Below, one piece after another: positions 37,963-48,159 of a stretch of 64,000 nt of DNA. The notes beneath the pieces are model-generated. The model saw nothing but the letters and a program-made list of their open reading frames with translations, did no database searches and was not told where the DNA came from. Source of the stretch: Thecamonas trahens ATCC 50062 (Eukaryota > Apusozoa > Apusomonadida > Apusomonadidae); assembly GCF_000142905.1 (NCBI RefSeq), contig NW_013657659.1, forward strand, positions 339,915 to 403,914. Direction: 5' to 3'. Both the position numbers and the translations under genes were made by a program. Each line of letters begins with the position of its first letter. Within the stretch, counting starts at the first letter, position 1.

Positions 37963-39714
37963 GTGCTCTCGCTCTCGGCGCTCTCGCCGTCGCCGTCGCC
38001 ACCTACATCGGGCGCGGTGGGCCGGACCCACTCATCACCGGCACTGGCAAGCTCGCCACTACGGACGGTGGCTTTTGGCAGGTCGCGGAGCCGGGCGCTG
38101 AAGATGGGCGGGCGGGGGAGCCCGCTGGCGGCGGGCGCGGCGACAGGTGCGCCTGGCAGCGCGGATGAGGTGCTCGGCCGCGTCCTGCTGGCTATCCGGT
38201 TTGACGCCGCCGGTGTTGCGCATCGGGTGCCGCGCTCAAGCGACACATCGACCGGGCCCGATGATGCGTCACTTACAGACATGCTGAGCATCCCACACTC
38301 GCGACTGACAACGGCGGTGACCCGGCGCGGAGTGTGGGTGCAGGCTGCAGCGGGTGCAGGGAGTGCCACACTGCCGCATGCCCTCGGCGCACACATTGTG
38401 CATGGGACCAAGGTCTCGCTTATAGTGCTCGCTGACGGTGACGCGCATGGAGTTACCGAAGACGGCGCTGCAGTGCTAGAAGTGCTCGACGCGGAGCTGG
38501 CGTCACTGGCGCGGCCGACCCAATTCCGCGAGCTCGATCCGCCATCGCCGGTCTTTCTCGACTTTGCGCGGATGTTGCTACTGCTGGCGTTTACACGGGA
38601 TCCCGTTCTCGCCCACGCCCGCGTCTCTTTGGTAGCCGGTGGCGGCGGGGCAGGGTACGGCGGCGGCGGCGGGTGCGACGACGCAATTTCGTGGGCATCG
38701 CACTCGAGCTCATCGAGCGGCGGCGGCGAGGGCGCGTCCAGCTCTGTGGCCGGGGCGTTCTCGCTGGCATCTCTGGTGGACACGCTCAGTAAGCTCGGGG
38801 TGACGCCTGGGGTGTTTTGGACTGCAGAGGAGGCTGCGACGGTGCGGACAACGTCGGCGTCTTGGATGCTGTTTCAGACCGAGGTCTTTCACGAGGCCGA
38901 CGACGAGCGGTCGTCGCCGGCGCTGAGCAAGTTTGTGGACGTCCTGCTCCGTGAGGCCGAGGCGGCTGCGGCCGGCGAACCGTCGCTCTGGCTGCTGACG
39001 CTGGCTGAGATGGCGATTTACTTTGGCAAAGACGAGACGGTGGACGAAGTGGTCAAGTTTGTACGGCTTGCGGCCAACACCGGGCTGGTTCGCGTGGAGA
39101 CTGCGGTGGCGGTGTCGGACGTGTTTGTGCCGACGCCGCGCGGACTCGCGCTCTGTACACCCGAGTGGTGGGAGGCGTTCGGCCAGCGAAGCGATCTGCC
39201 GCTCGGCTATGCGACGGCCGGCCAGGTCCTCCTTGACCTGCTGCTCACACGATACGAGTGCATCCAGAGCGTTGCGGCGCGACTCCGGCGGCGACTGCCT
39301 CGGCTCGGGCTGGACGTGGCGGGGGTGATGGCGCTGGTGGAGATGCTGGTGGCGGAGCGGGTGGTGAAGCGGGTGTACATGGTGCCATTCATCGATTTTA
39401 TGCGGTTCTTCCGCGACTGTACGCTCTCGGGGGTGCATCCAGACATGATGCAGCGGCTGCTGCAGCTCGAGCCGTACTTTGAGCACGCGTCGGCGCGGCG
39501 GTACACCCTCGAGGAGCTGCTGGCGCTGGTCAACCTGCGGGCGGGCGCAAACCCGCCGCTTACTTTCGAGACGCTAGTCGGCGACTTGGACTCGCTCGAC
39601 ATCTCGCTCTCGTGGTTTGTGCTCGACGACGCCGGTGTTCTCGTCCCGGCCTCCACTGTCGCTCTCAATGGCTCCTCGGTCGACTGCTCTTGGGCGGCAT
39701 GCTGCAGGCGATGA
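37963..39714 (+). CDS. conserved-looking protein of unknown function
   Basis: I do not recognise the family. From about residue 65 the sequence looks globular: ADEVLGRVLLAIRFDAAGVA, LTDMLSIPHSRLTTAVTRRG, HIVHGTKVSLIVLADGD, VFLDFARMLLLLAFTRDPVL, a Gly/Ser-rich insert, FSLASLVDTLSKLGVTPGVF, LVEMLVAERVVKRVYMVPFI and a last helix-rich block YFEHASARRYTLEELLALVN. The length (583) and the order of an N-terminal sheet, hydrophobic helices and C-terminal winged-helix-like pieces faintly recall Nprl3 of the GATOR1 complex, but key motifs are absent and I do not assign it. The N-terminal 60 residues are Ser/Pro-rich, and the true start or a 5' exon is uncertain. Confidence 0.55.
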   Translation: MLSLSALSPSPSPPTSGAVGRTHSSPALASSPLRTVAFGRSRSRALKMGGRGSPLAAGAATGAPGSADEVLGRVLLAIRFDAAGVAHRVPRSSDTSTGPDDASLTDMLSIPHSRLTTAVTRRGVWVQAAAGAGSATLPHALGAHIVHGTKVSLIVLADGDAHGVTEDGAAVLEVLDAELASLARPTQFRELDPPSPVFLDFARMLLLLAFTRDPVLAHARVSLVAGGGGAGYGGGGGCDDAISWASHSSSSSGGGEGASSSVAGAFSLASLVDTLSKLGVTPGVFWTAEEAATVRTTSASWMLFQTEVFHEADDERSSPALSKFVDVLLREAEAAAAGEPSLWLLTLAEMAIYFGKDETVDEVVKFVRLAANTGLVRVETAVAVSDVFVPTPRGLALCTPEWWEAFGQRSDLPLGYATAGQVLLDLLLTRYECIQSVAARLRRRLPRLGLDVAGVMALVEMLVAERVVKRVYMVPFIDFMRFFRDCTLSGVHPDMMQRLLQLEPYFEHASARRYTLEELLALVNLRAGANPPLTFETLVGDLDSLDISLSWFVLDDAGVLVPASTVALNGSSVDCSWAACCRR

Positions 39715-39731
39715 TTTCTCCCCCGCCCTAC

Positions 39732-40669
39732 CTAGCTCGACTCAAAGTCAAACGGCAACGACGACGAGTCAGTAGCCGACTCTTCACCGTCGCCATCGCC
39801 GTCGCCGTCGGCTGATCCGGATCCGTATGACCCGGAGCCTGACGACGACGATGACGATGACGACGACGTTGCTCTCTTTTTCTTCTTGCGCCTTGAGCGG
39901 TCTTTGCTTTTGGGCGTGACCCGCTTGGGCTTGGGCTTGGGCTTGGATTGTTTGGACTTGGATTGTTTGGACTTGGCCTTCTTGGACTTGGCCTTCTTGG
40001 TCTTTGCCTTCTTGGACCTGGTAACCTTGGGCTTGGCAACCTTAGGCTTGGTGACCTCGGCCTTGACCTTACCCTTACTCTTACCCTCACGCTTTCCCTC
40101 ACGCTTTCCCTCACGCTTGCCCTCACGCTTGCCCTTGCCCTTCCTCTTCTCCTTGCCCGTGCCCTTGCTCTCGCGATCGGGCTCGGTCTCGTCGTCAGCT
40201 GTTGCCTCGTACCGCTGCCGACGGCGGCGGCCGCGCCCAAAAACGCACCGACTTGCCGTCCGTCCTGATATCCGCCAAGAGCCTTGTCGTACATGGCGAG
40301 AGGCTGCCAGCCCGACTCGGCTACCACCAGGGTGGCAACTGATCTAGAGCCAACGCCGGGCGTGGGACGGACAGTTGACGATGCATCGCCTGACGGATTG
40401 GTCGAGTCGGTCAACGACTGCTCCGAACTTGACGAGCTCTTTGTGCGGAATTGCTTGACGGCCGACTTTGGATACTTTGTAAACTCGACCATGGCCTTCT
40501 TGCGGGCGATACGAGTAACGAACCGCGTCCGCTTGACGTACGTGCCGTAGACGAGCAAGCCCACTCCGACAGCACACACACACACCGCCAGCACAATTCG
40601 AAGCGCCAACGGCGAGTCACCATCACCCGTCATAACCATCGCCACACCCGCGGTCGTGTTTGCCGCCAT
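39732..40669 (-). CDS. single-pass membrane protein with Lys-rich tail (hypothetical, frame change)
   Basis: Unrecognised. It starts MAANTTAGVAMVM, with one transmembrane helix at about residues 25-43 (IVLAVCVCAVGVGLLVYGTY) followed by stop-transfer charges KRTRFVTRIARKK, so type III or type I orientation with a cytosolic tail. Near 40250 the coding signal shifts frame by one base. The tail then reads RQRYEATADDETEPDRESK, four KREG repeats, KAKSKKAKSK-like repeats, KPKPKPKRVTPKSKDRSRR, a Ser/Gly-rich stretch, and the acidic end SSSLPFDFESS before a TAG at 39734-39732. In the unshifted frame the same DNA gives only Arg/Pro-rich sequence. It might bind RNA or acidic partners through the Lys-rich region. 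Confidence 0.5.
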
Positions 40670-40683
40670 CTGTCCGTCTCTCT

Positions 40684-40738
40684 GTTGGTCTGTCGGTCTG
40701 TCGGTCTGTCGGTCTGTCGGTCTGTCGGTCTGTCGGAC

Positions 40739-40795
<57 letters not shown>
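40684..40795. repeat. octamer TCTGTCGG-type repeat plus (CA)n microsatellite
   Basis: Bases about 40684-40738 consist of about six copies of GTCTGTCG. Bases 40739-40794 are a (CA) run of about 28 units. Upstream of the Lys-rich membrane protein gene. Confidence 0.92.
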
Positions 40796-40798
<3 letters not shown>

Positions 40799-41494
40799 TC
40801 GAGTGGGTGGTGGGAGGTAGGTGGTGGGAGTGAGTGCAGTGGGTGCAGTGGGTCAAGTGTGAGGGCACTGGCGTGGGTGTACCGTGTGGGCGTGGGCTTG
40901 GCCAGGTGGCCTGGTTCACAGCTAGTCAGCGGCAGTGGTTGGCGGGCGGCGGGCGGAAGAAGGGCGGGCTGAGGGCTTGGCCGGGGGGGGGGGGGGAAGG
41001 GGGGGGAGGTAGTGACATGGACAGGGGTCGCCAAAGATGTTGCGGAGATGCCACGGTGTGCCGTTGTCCACACCATGGACAGCTACCTTCGCTATCGGTT
41101 ACTCCTCAAGCGTTGCCTGACCATGATCATGATCATCACCATCATCACCTTACCATCATCGTCATCACCATCATCTTCAATGGCCTTCTTGCCTGCTGTA
41201 GAGGTGACAGCATTTGACAGGCCGAGGCAAGCAAGACACGAGCACATCAACATCTTCTCCGCATCCCGCTTTGTACCCCCCCCCCCCCCCCCCCCCCCTC
41301 CTTCTCTCTCTCATCGCCCACTCCAAACTCGATCGAGATCGGATTGCCGCAGTCCCCCTTCCCTCCGTCCCTCCCCCACCAGCCCGGCTGACCGGCTCCC
41401 TGTCGTCAGCTGGAGAGGTAGAGACGACAGAACAGTGGCAAAGTCACACGACTCGAGGGGGGCAAGGGCGTGGGCGAGGAGAAGGAAAGGACCA
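40796..41494. promoter_or_regulatory. upstream region of the CLC gene with C22 tract
   Basis: Contains a G-rich block (40984-41009), ATCATC-type repeats (41125-41180), and a run of 22 C at 41276-41297 followed by CT-rich sequence, about 200 bases before the CLC start. An in-frame open stretch from 41012 has no domain and is treated as untranslated. Confidence 0.5.
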
Positions 41495-44016
41495 ATGGCG
41501 GTGTGGCAGCTGCAGAGCGTAGTGGACGATACCACTCTCGGTGAACTGTCGCACTACGAGGCTGCATCCTCCTACGCCATGGCTGCCACTGCGCCGCTGC
41601 TTGGCGGAGACCGACGTGGGGCGAGTCGACTGAATGTGAATGGTGACGACGGAGAGAGCGGCGGACGATGGACCGGACATGGCGGCGGTGGTGGACATGG
41701 CGGCGGTGGTGGACATGGCGGCGGTGGTGGACATGGCGGCGGTGGTGGACATGCCGGTGGTGGTAGTGGGCATGGTCATGTCATGACTGCGGCTGAAGTT
41801 GCTCGCATGAACAGCTACGAGTCGCTCGACTACGAGGTGTGGTACTCGGAGGCGCAAGAGGCGTTTGAGGAAGAGAACCAAGGCGCAAAAGGCTACGCTT
41901 GGTTCATGGCGGTTATGCCTTGGCTTGCTATGTTTGCCATCGGTCTCGCCACGGGCATCGTCTCCTTTGGCATCTTTCAGGCTGTCAAGAACCTCGCCGC
42001 CACCCGCTTTGCGCTCACCTTTTGGATGCTCGATCACGTGTCGCTCGGCGCCGCCTTTGCGGCCTACGCCGCATGGGCCGGTGTCTCGGTTGGCATTGCC
42101 TCGCTGCTGGTCATGGGCATCGAGCCTGTGGCCGGCGGCTCGGGCATTCCCGAGATCAAGGGCTATCTCAACGGGACAAACGTGCACAAGCTGATGCGCC
42201 TCAAAACCGCGGTGGTCAAGGTCCTTGGCGTCATCTTTGCCGTCTCGGGCGGCCTGACGTGCGGCAAAGAGGGCCCGCTTGTTCACACGGGCTTTGCCCT
42301 CGCCGGTAACATTGTGCACTTGCCAAAGATGGCGACGGCTTGCGCGACTCGGGCGAGCCGCAAGTACTGGCAGGCCTTCCGGTCCGACGTCCACAAGCGC
42401 GACTTTGTGACTGCAGGCGCGGCCGCGGGCGTTGCGGCCGCCTTTGGCGCCCCGGTCGGAGGCGTCCTCTTTGCGCTGGAGGAGGCGTCGTCGTACTGGC
42501 AGCTCCAGCTGATGTGGCGCTCGTTCTTCTGCGCCCTCATCGCCACGTTCACCCTCATCTTCTTCCGCTCCGGCTCCGAGGGCTCGTGGCTTGACCTCTC
42601 CTCTCCGGGCCTCATCACCTTTGGCGAGTTCAAGCCCAACGCGTACCGCCTGTGGGAGCTCATTCCGTTTCTGGGCCTCGCCGTTGTCGGCGGCATGCTT
42701 GGCGCGTTTTCAACAAGTGCAACAACGCGCTCTGCCGCTGGCGCCGCGACCACATCGAGAAGGCCGCCACAATCAGGGTCCTTGAAGCCGTCGCCATCGC
42801 CGTCCTCACTGCCGCGCTCTCGTTTTGGCTCCCGGTTGCACTCCAGTCGTGTAAGGAGCTGCCGGCTAGGCTCTCCGTCGACGACGCCGAGCACTACCAC
42901 CGGTTCCTTTGCAAGCCCGGCGAGTACTCGGCCATGGCCAACGCCATGTTCAACACTCAGGAAGACATCATCAAGGGCTTCTTCCACATCGAGGATCCGT
43001 ACCCGATCCCGGTCCTTCTCATCGTCCTCGCTCTCTACTTTGGCCTTGCTACCATCACCTACGGCCTCGCCGTCCCAGCCGGCCTCTTTGTCCCCGCTAT
43101 CATGTGCGGCTGCGCCTACGGCCGCATGGCTGGCGAGGCCATGGACTCGCTCTTCCCCTCGGCCGACATCGACTCGGGCGTGTACGCCCTCATCGGCGCA
43201 GCCACAGCCCTCGGCGGCATCACCCGCATGACCATTTCGCTCACCGTCATCCTCCTCGAGACGACCAACGACATTCAGATGCTGCTCCCGCTCATGGTCG
43301 GCGTCATCGTCTCAAAGTGGGTCGGCGACTGGTTCAACATCTCACTCTACGACCTCCACGTCGAGCTCAAGTGCATCCCGTTTGTGGAGAACAACCCGCC
43401 GGCTGGCCTCGAGCGCCTCACCGCCCGCGACATCATGGTCACGCCGCTCGTCACCCTGCCTCACCTCGTCACCGTCGGTGCCGTCTACGACGTCCTTGTC
43501 TCCACCTCACACAATGGGTTCCCGGTCGTGGCCCACCGCGCATCCGCTCCAGCCCCGCAGCAGCTCCTAGCACCGCCATCGTCGCCGTCGTCGTCGGACC
43601 CGCGCCTGGTCGGCATCATTCTCCGCTCCCATCTGCTCTCCCTACTCCGCCACCGAACCTTCTACCACGAGCTTGACGGGCCCGACGGGAGCCCGGTCCT
43701 CGACCTTGCACAGGACGCGTCGATCCCGCACGTTCTCGACTTTGCGCCGTCGCTCTCGTCGACCTCGGATGCGCTCGCCACCGACCTTGCCGGCGTGGCG
43801 CTGCGACCGGGCGACCGGGACGCGTTTATCGACTTGCGGCCTTTCCTCAACAAGGCACCGTTCCGAGTCCTCCTCGAGACGCCAGTCCCGCGCGTCTACC
43901 GCACCTTCCGCTCGATGGGCCTCCGCCACTTGTGCGTGGTCGACGAGAACAACACCCCGCACGGCATCATCACCCGCAAGGACATCCGAACCGACTTTAC
44001 TGTCGACCTCAACTAA
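41495..44016 (+). CDS. CLC-type chloride/proton antiporter (CLC-6/7-like), one frame change
   Basis: Voltage-gated-chloride-channel family exchanger, most like intracellular (lysosomal/vacuolar) CLCs. The CLC signatures are all present: GGSGIPEIKGYLNG, GLTCGKEGPLVHTG with the gating glutamate, FGAPVGGVLFALEEASSYWQ, and the GLAVPAGLFVPAIMCGCAYG selectivity region. Two CBS domains follow (ERLTARDIMVTPLVTLPHLV, RVYRTFRSMGLRHLCVVDEN). The first half changes frame near 42712 at GCGTTTTCAAC. Adding one T gives MLGAFFNKCNNALCRWRRDH, the expected CLC helix, so a homopolymer undercall is likely. The N-terminus has a GHGGGG-repeat segment. About 840 residues joined. Start MAVWQLQSVV chosen. It stops 11 bases from the convergent SNF2 gene. 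Confidence 0.92.
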
Positions 44017-44027
44017 GGCGGAGCCTT

Positions 44028-47000
44028 TCAGCGGGCAGGATCAGCCTCAGCCGTGGCGAGAGCCTCGGCCTTGGCGGCAGCCTCGCGCGTGGCATTCGTC
44101 TTGGCCTCCACCGCGGCGGCTTCTGCAGCCGCCAGCGCGGCGGCCTCGCCAGCCTTAAAGTGGGCCTGGCACGTGGCCGAGCAGAGAATGTAGTGGATGT
44201 TGGGCGACTTGCCGTAGCCGAGCGCCTCGAGCACGGCGTCGCGGCCCCAGTGGCCGTACTTGAGCGAGGCGAGCGGGAGGTCGTCGAGGCAGTACGCCCA
44301 CGGGCACTCCTTGCACACAAAGAGCAAGCCGCCGCCGTCGGCCGCCGAGCGGGTGCACACCCCGCACCGGTGCTGTGGGCAGCGCCAGTAGCCGGCCCGC
44401 ATGCCGGAGCGCAGCTTCTCGGGATCGGTCTCGGTCTCACCTGCACAGAGCGGGTGGAAGACGCGCGGGCACGCGTCGCAGCACACCAGCGAGCCGCCGT
44501 CGCGGCACCCGTGGCACAGGCTCTGCCACGCAAAGTAATCGCCGGCCTTGCGCCGCGCCGGCATCGGCGTGGTAATAGTAAAGTCATCGGTCGGGTCCGG
44601 CTCGTCGGCGCAAGCGACCGGGAGCGAGAGCTGCGGCGGGAGCCCGACGGCGGCGCGCGCAGCCTCGAGCATCTCCTGTGGCACGTTGGTCTCCACCAGC
44701 GCAGCCGGCTCAACGGCATCCTCGGCGGCCGGCAAGGCAGTGGCCGACTGAACGACCGAGTCGTCGTCGAGCGCCACCGCAAGCTCCTCGTCCTTGGCCA
44801 CCGTGTCGCGGTGGAGGAGGAGCTTGGCGTCGGCGACGGCGAGCACGTGCTCGTCGATCGTCCCGCGGGTCGAGAGCCGGTAGATGGTCACCGGCTGGTC
44901 TTGCCCAATGCGGTGGGCGCGGTCCTGGGCCTGGACGTCAACGTGAGGGTTCCACGCCGAGTCGAGGAGGACAACCGTCGAAGCCGAGGTGAGCGAGAGG
45001 CCGAGGCCGGCGGCGCGGGTTGAGAGCAGGTACACATGCGCCCGGCACTTGGGATCATTGAACCGCGAGACGTCAAACGAGCGCTTGGCAAGCGGCGTCG
45101 TCCCGTCGAGACGCAGCCAGTGAAAGCCGCGGCCAAACTCTTGCTCGAGCATGGACTCGACAACGTCGAGGACGGTGGTAAACTGCGAGAAGACCAGGAT
45201 CTTGGCGTTGGCGTCGCGCGCGGCGCGAACCATGTGCAGTACAACCGCAAGCTTGCCCGAGCGTGCCACGAGCCGCTTCACGCTTGGAAGCTCGGCGTCC
45301 GACGGCGCCGACGCCAGCTGGCGCAGCCGCTGGACAGTGGCCAGCCACTGCGAGTGCGCGTCCGACGACCGACCCTCCTTGCGGGCAATCGCCGCCCTCC
45401 GCGCCTGGTCCACGGCGAGCGCGTACGCCGCGTGTTGGTGGGTGGTAAGCGGGATCGAGAGGCGGACCTCGGTCTTGGGCGGGATCGAGGCAGCCACTAC
45501 GGCCTTGGTCCGCCGCAGCAGGATAGCGTCGAGCATGGCAGCCGCAGCCTCGAGCGTGTCCTTGCGGTAGCCAGTCGCCGAGGCCGACGACCTGGTCGGC
45601 AGCGCTTTGAACGGCTTGGGCGACGAAAAGATGGGAAAGGCGTAGTTGATCATGGCCCACAGCTCGTGGAGCGAGTTCTGCACCGGCGTTCCGGTCAGCA
45701 GGAGCCGCGAGACAGACTTGAGCCGCCGCACGTTCTTGGAGATGTTCGACCGCGGGTTCTTGATCCGGTGCGCCTCGTCAAACACAATGTAGTGCCACAC
45801 AAACTTGGTCCGCAACTTGCCGAGCGATGACGAGAGCGTCTCTGCCGTCGTGATGGCCACGTCAAAATCCATCGGCAGCATGACGTACTCCATGACCTTG
45901 TCACGCTCCGACGCCGTACCATGGAAAATAGCCACACGGAGCGACGGCGCCCACCGCCGGAGCTCGGCCTTCCACGACGGGAGGAGCGAGACGGGCACAA
46001 CAATGAGGTGCGGGCCGGCGCGCCCGTTCGAGTTCTCGGTGATGTGCAGGAGAAAGGCGATGGCCTGCAGCGTCTTGCCGAGGCCCATCTCGTCGGCGAG
46101 GATCGATGAGACGCCGGCGTTGTGATGCTGCAGCATGAAGTTGATGCCGCGTCGCTGGTGCGGGTGGAGCTTTCCGCCGGCCATCCCGCGCGGCTGCTCG
46201 CCCTCGGCAATGAGCGGGACGACGGGCGCGTGCTCGGGCTCGGACGAGCTCGACGAGCTAGATGACGAGCCCGAGTACGAGGTCGAGCCTGACGAGGTGG
46301 ACGAGCTCGACGAGCTCGACGACGAACCTTGCCGGTTCTTCTTCCGCGCCTTGCGCTCGGCACGGAGCCGCTTGCGCTCGGCCTTGGAGCGGAAGAGCTT
46401 CGGCCCAGAAAGTAGCGGAAGCCCTCGGGATGCGCCCGCGCAAACCGTTTCTCCATCCGCGACGCATCGCTGACCCACCGCATGAGCCGACGATTGCGCC
46501 GGTTCCGCGAGACGGCCCGCTCCTTCCTCACGGCCCGCGCCTGCGAGCCAAACTTATCAACCACAGCCTGGGCCGCTTCGCCGCTCTCTGTCCGCCCATG
46601 CCCCTCGTTCTCGTCTTCCTCCTCTAACTCGGCCTCTGCATCGGCTTCGGCCCGTGCTTCCTCCGCCGCCTCGTCATCGACGACCACCACGGACGAAGGC
46701 GACGGATCCGACGAGACGGCGACAAGGTCGTCCTCGGACGGAGCATGGCCTGCCGACGGGGGAAGACCACTTGAAGCGGTAGCACTTGGACTTGGAGCAG
46801 CAGAGCCATCCAAAGTACGTGACCGCTTGGCCGGTGGAGGCGAGGTAGCCACCTTGCTCACGCCATGGGCCTCCGCGGGAGGCGGAAGCGCCGACGAACG
46901 CGGCGCCAGACTCGACGCCTTTGCCTTGCCACTCGCCCCAGCTGTCTGCTCGTCTTGTGGGCCACCTCCTACCTCCTCTTCCCGCTTCCGCTTCTTGTTC

Positions 47001-47050
47001 TGTTCCTCGCCTGGGCCTGCAGCGCTGAAGAATGACTTGAGTGTGGCCAT
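44028..47050 (-). CDS. SNF2-family chromatin remodeller with PHD finger, PIP-box-like N-terminus
   Basis: ATP-dependent DNA translocase. The SNF2 N-domain has the Walker A DEMGLGKTLQAIAFLL, motif II VFDEAHRIKN and motif III LLLTGTPVQNSLHELWAMIN. The helicase C domain has KILVFSQFTTVLDVVESML, STRAAGLGLSLTSASTVVLL and QAQDRAHRIGQDQPVTIYRL. A C4HC3-type PHD finger follows (LCHGCRDGGSLVCCDACPRV, FHPLCAG, YWRCPQHRCGVC) with a second incomplete Cys set (LFVCKECPWAYC). The N-terminus MATLKSFFSA resembles a PCNA-interacting PIP box lacking only the Gln. The first 220 residues are in another frame; the shift is near 46410 (EGFRYFL then SGPKLFRSKAERK). An acidic/Ser-rich linker precedes the ATPase. About 1,000 residues joined. 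Confidence 0.88.
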
Positions 47051-47385
47051 GATTGCGATCGGACTGGTGGGATGGGTGGGGGTGGTGGGGGTGGTGGGGG
47101 GGGGGGAGGGGGAAGAGGAAGAGTCGAGTGATGAGGATTCTATCAGTGGCGGCCAAAGCTGATGTCACCCACTTCCCACTCCCTCTCTCCCTCGGCTGCA
47201 CCGAGCGCTTGTCTTGGCCCAGAGAAGTGGCCTGTGATCCGAGGTGATGATCTGACCCAAGTCGCAGGACTCGACCGATTCTGGTGGACTAGTTAATATC
47301 TGGCTTTAACCCTTAGCGGGACGGGCGTTCGGACGCGTTGTCGCGCGTCTCAAAGTGGCCAACTCGATGATGCTGGACTTCCAGG
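47051..47385. promoter_or_regulatory. SNF2 gene leader and promoter
   Basis: GGTGG/GGGG-rich on plus at 47065-47110 (C-rich on the coding strand, just upstream of the SNF2 ATG), then no recognisable feature. Confidence 0.45.
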
Positions 47386-47697
47386 TTACCGGCCGACGCT
47401 GCGCGACGCCTGCTTGGTCTGCGGCATGAGATGGGAGGCGCGCCCGCCCACAAGTGATGACGGCCGACACGCACACGCCCGCCTGAAGGATGCCCGACCT
47501 GGGAGCATGGGCGAGGTGCGCGAGGTGCCGTACGGTGCCGATCCGGAGGAGTGGCAGGCGCGGACGGTGCGGTGGTTGTCGTTGACGACCCCGACAACCG
47601 GGAAGTTGAGCATAACAGAGTTGAACACATCGGCCGGACGGGAGAGCGTGAGGAAGTTGTGGATCTTTTTGCGACGGACGAGCTTGCCGGCCAGCAT
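47386..47697 (-). CDS. possible small protein (weak)
   Basis: A 103-codon ORF begins MLAGKLVRRKKIHNFLTLSR and continues ADVFNSVMLNFPVVGVVNDN. The first 50 residues have protein-like composition and codon use. The remainder becomes Ser/Arg-rich, and another frame looks better, so a frame change is possible. I recognise no family. It could equally be noise in a GC-rich spacer. Confidence 0.22.
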   Translation of the reverse strand: MLAGKLVRRKKIHNFLTLSRPADVFNSVMLNFPVVGVVNDNHRTVRACHSSGSAPYGTSRTSPMLPGRASFRRACACRPSSLVGGRASHLMPQTKQASRSVGR

Positions 47698-47783
47698 GGC
47701 CGCGCAAGTGGTAGCGCGCCATCTTGTAGGGTTCTGGACGCTGCGCTCATCAACGCGTAAGCGCTGAACGCTGACGCCCCACC

Positions 47784-48156
47784 ATGATTCGCGTGGCTTT
47801 TCGCTACGACATCATCGACGCCCTCGCCGCCGGCGCCGACACTGTCAGCTTCGCGCCGTCGCGCAAGCGGAAGCGTCCCTGTGCAGCAGCTGCTCGTCAT
47901 CACCACTTTCCCCAGCGAGCCGCTATGCGAAGGGACTGCCTCGCCTGCCGGAAGCTTCATGGTAAGCGATCGATCGCGGCCGCGGACCTTTCGCGCCGCG
48001 TGCGGTATCCATCTCTGCGTCGCCAACTGTTTATGTTGTGGCCCACATGTGGCCACAGCAGCCGTTAACACACTGTACTACTCTTACACCGCGATTGATG
48101 GACGTTGCGACGTCTGTGGAGCGTCGCGGAGCGCGGCTTGCACGATAAAGGAGTAA
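47784..48156 (+). CDS. possible small Cys-rich protein (weak, frame change or intron)
   Basis: An ATG at 47784 opens MIRVAFRYDIIDALAAGADT with protein-like composition. Around 47875 a neighbouring frame continues VQQLLVITTFPSEPLCEGTA, PAGSFM, and a Cys-rich end with CGIHLCVANCLCCG and CDVCGASRSAAC before a TAA at 48154. GTAAGC at 47961 could be a splice donor. It stops 3 bases before the convergent metzincin stop, in keeping with the convergent pairs elsewhere. Function is unknown. Confidence 0.25.
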
Positions 48157-48159
48157 GAC

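Noticed and set aside
37963-39714. Assignment as Nprl3
   Set aside because: The N-terminal longin-type motif and the central conserved blocks of Nprl3 are not visible, so the resemblance is only in layout.
41444-42394. 316-codon minus-strand ORF over the CLC gene
   Set aside because: Antisense shadow; the plus strand has the CLC signatures.
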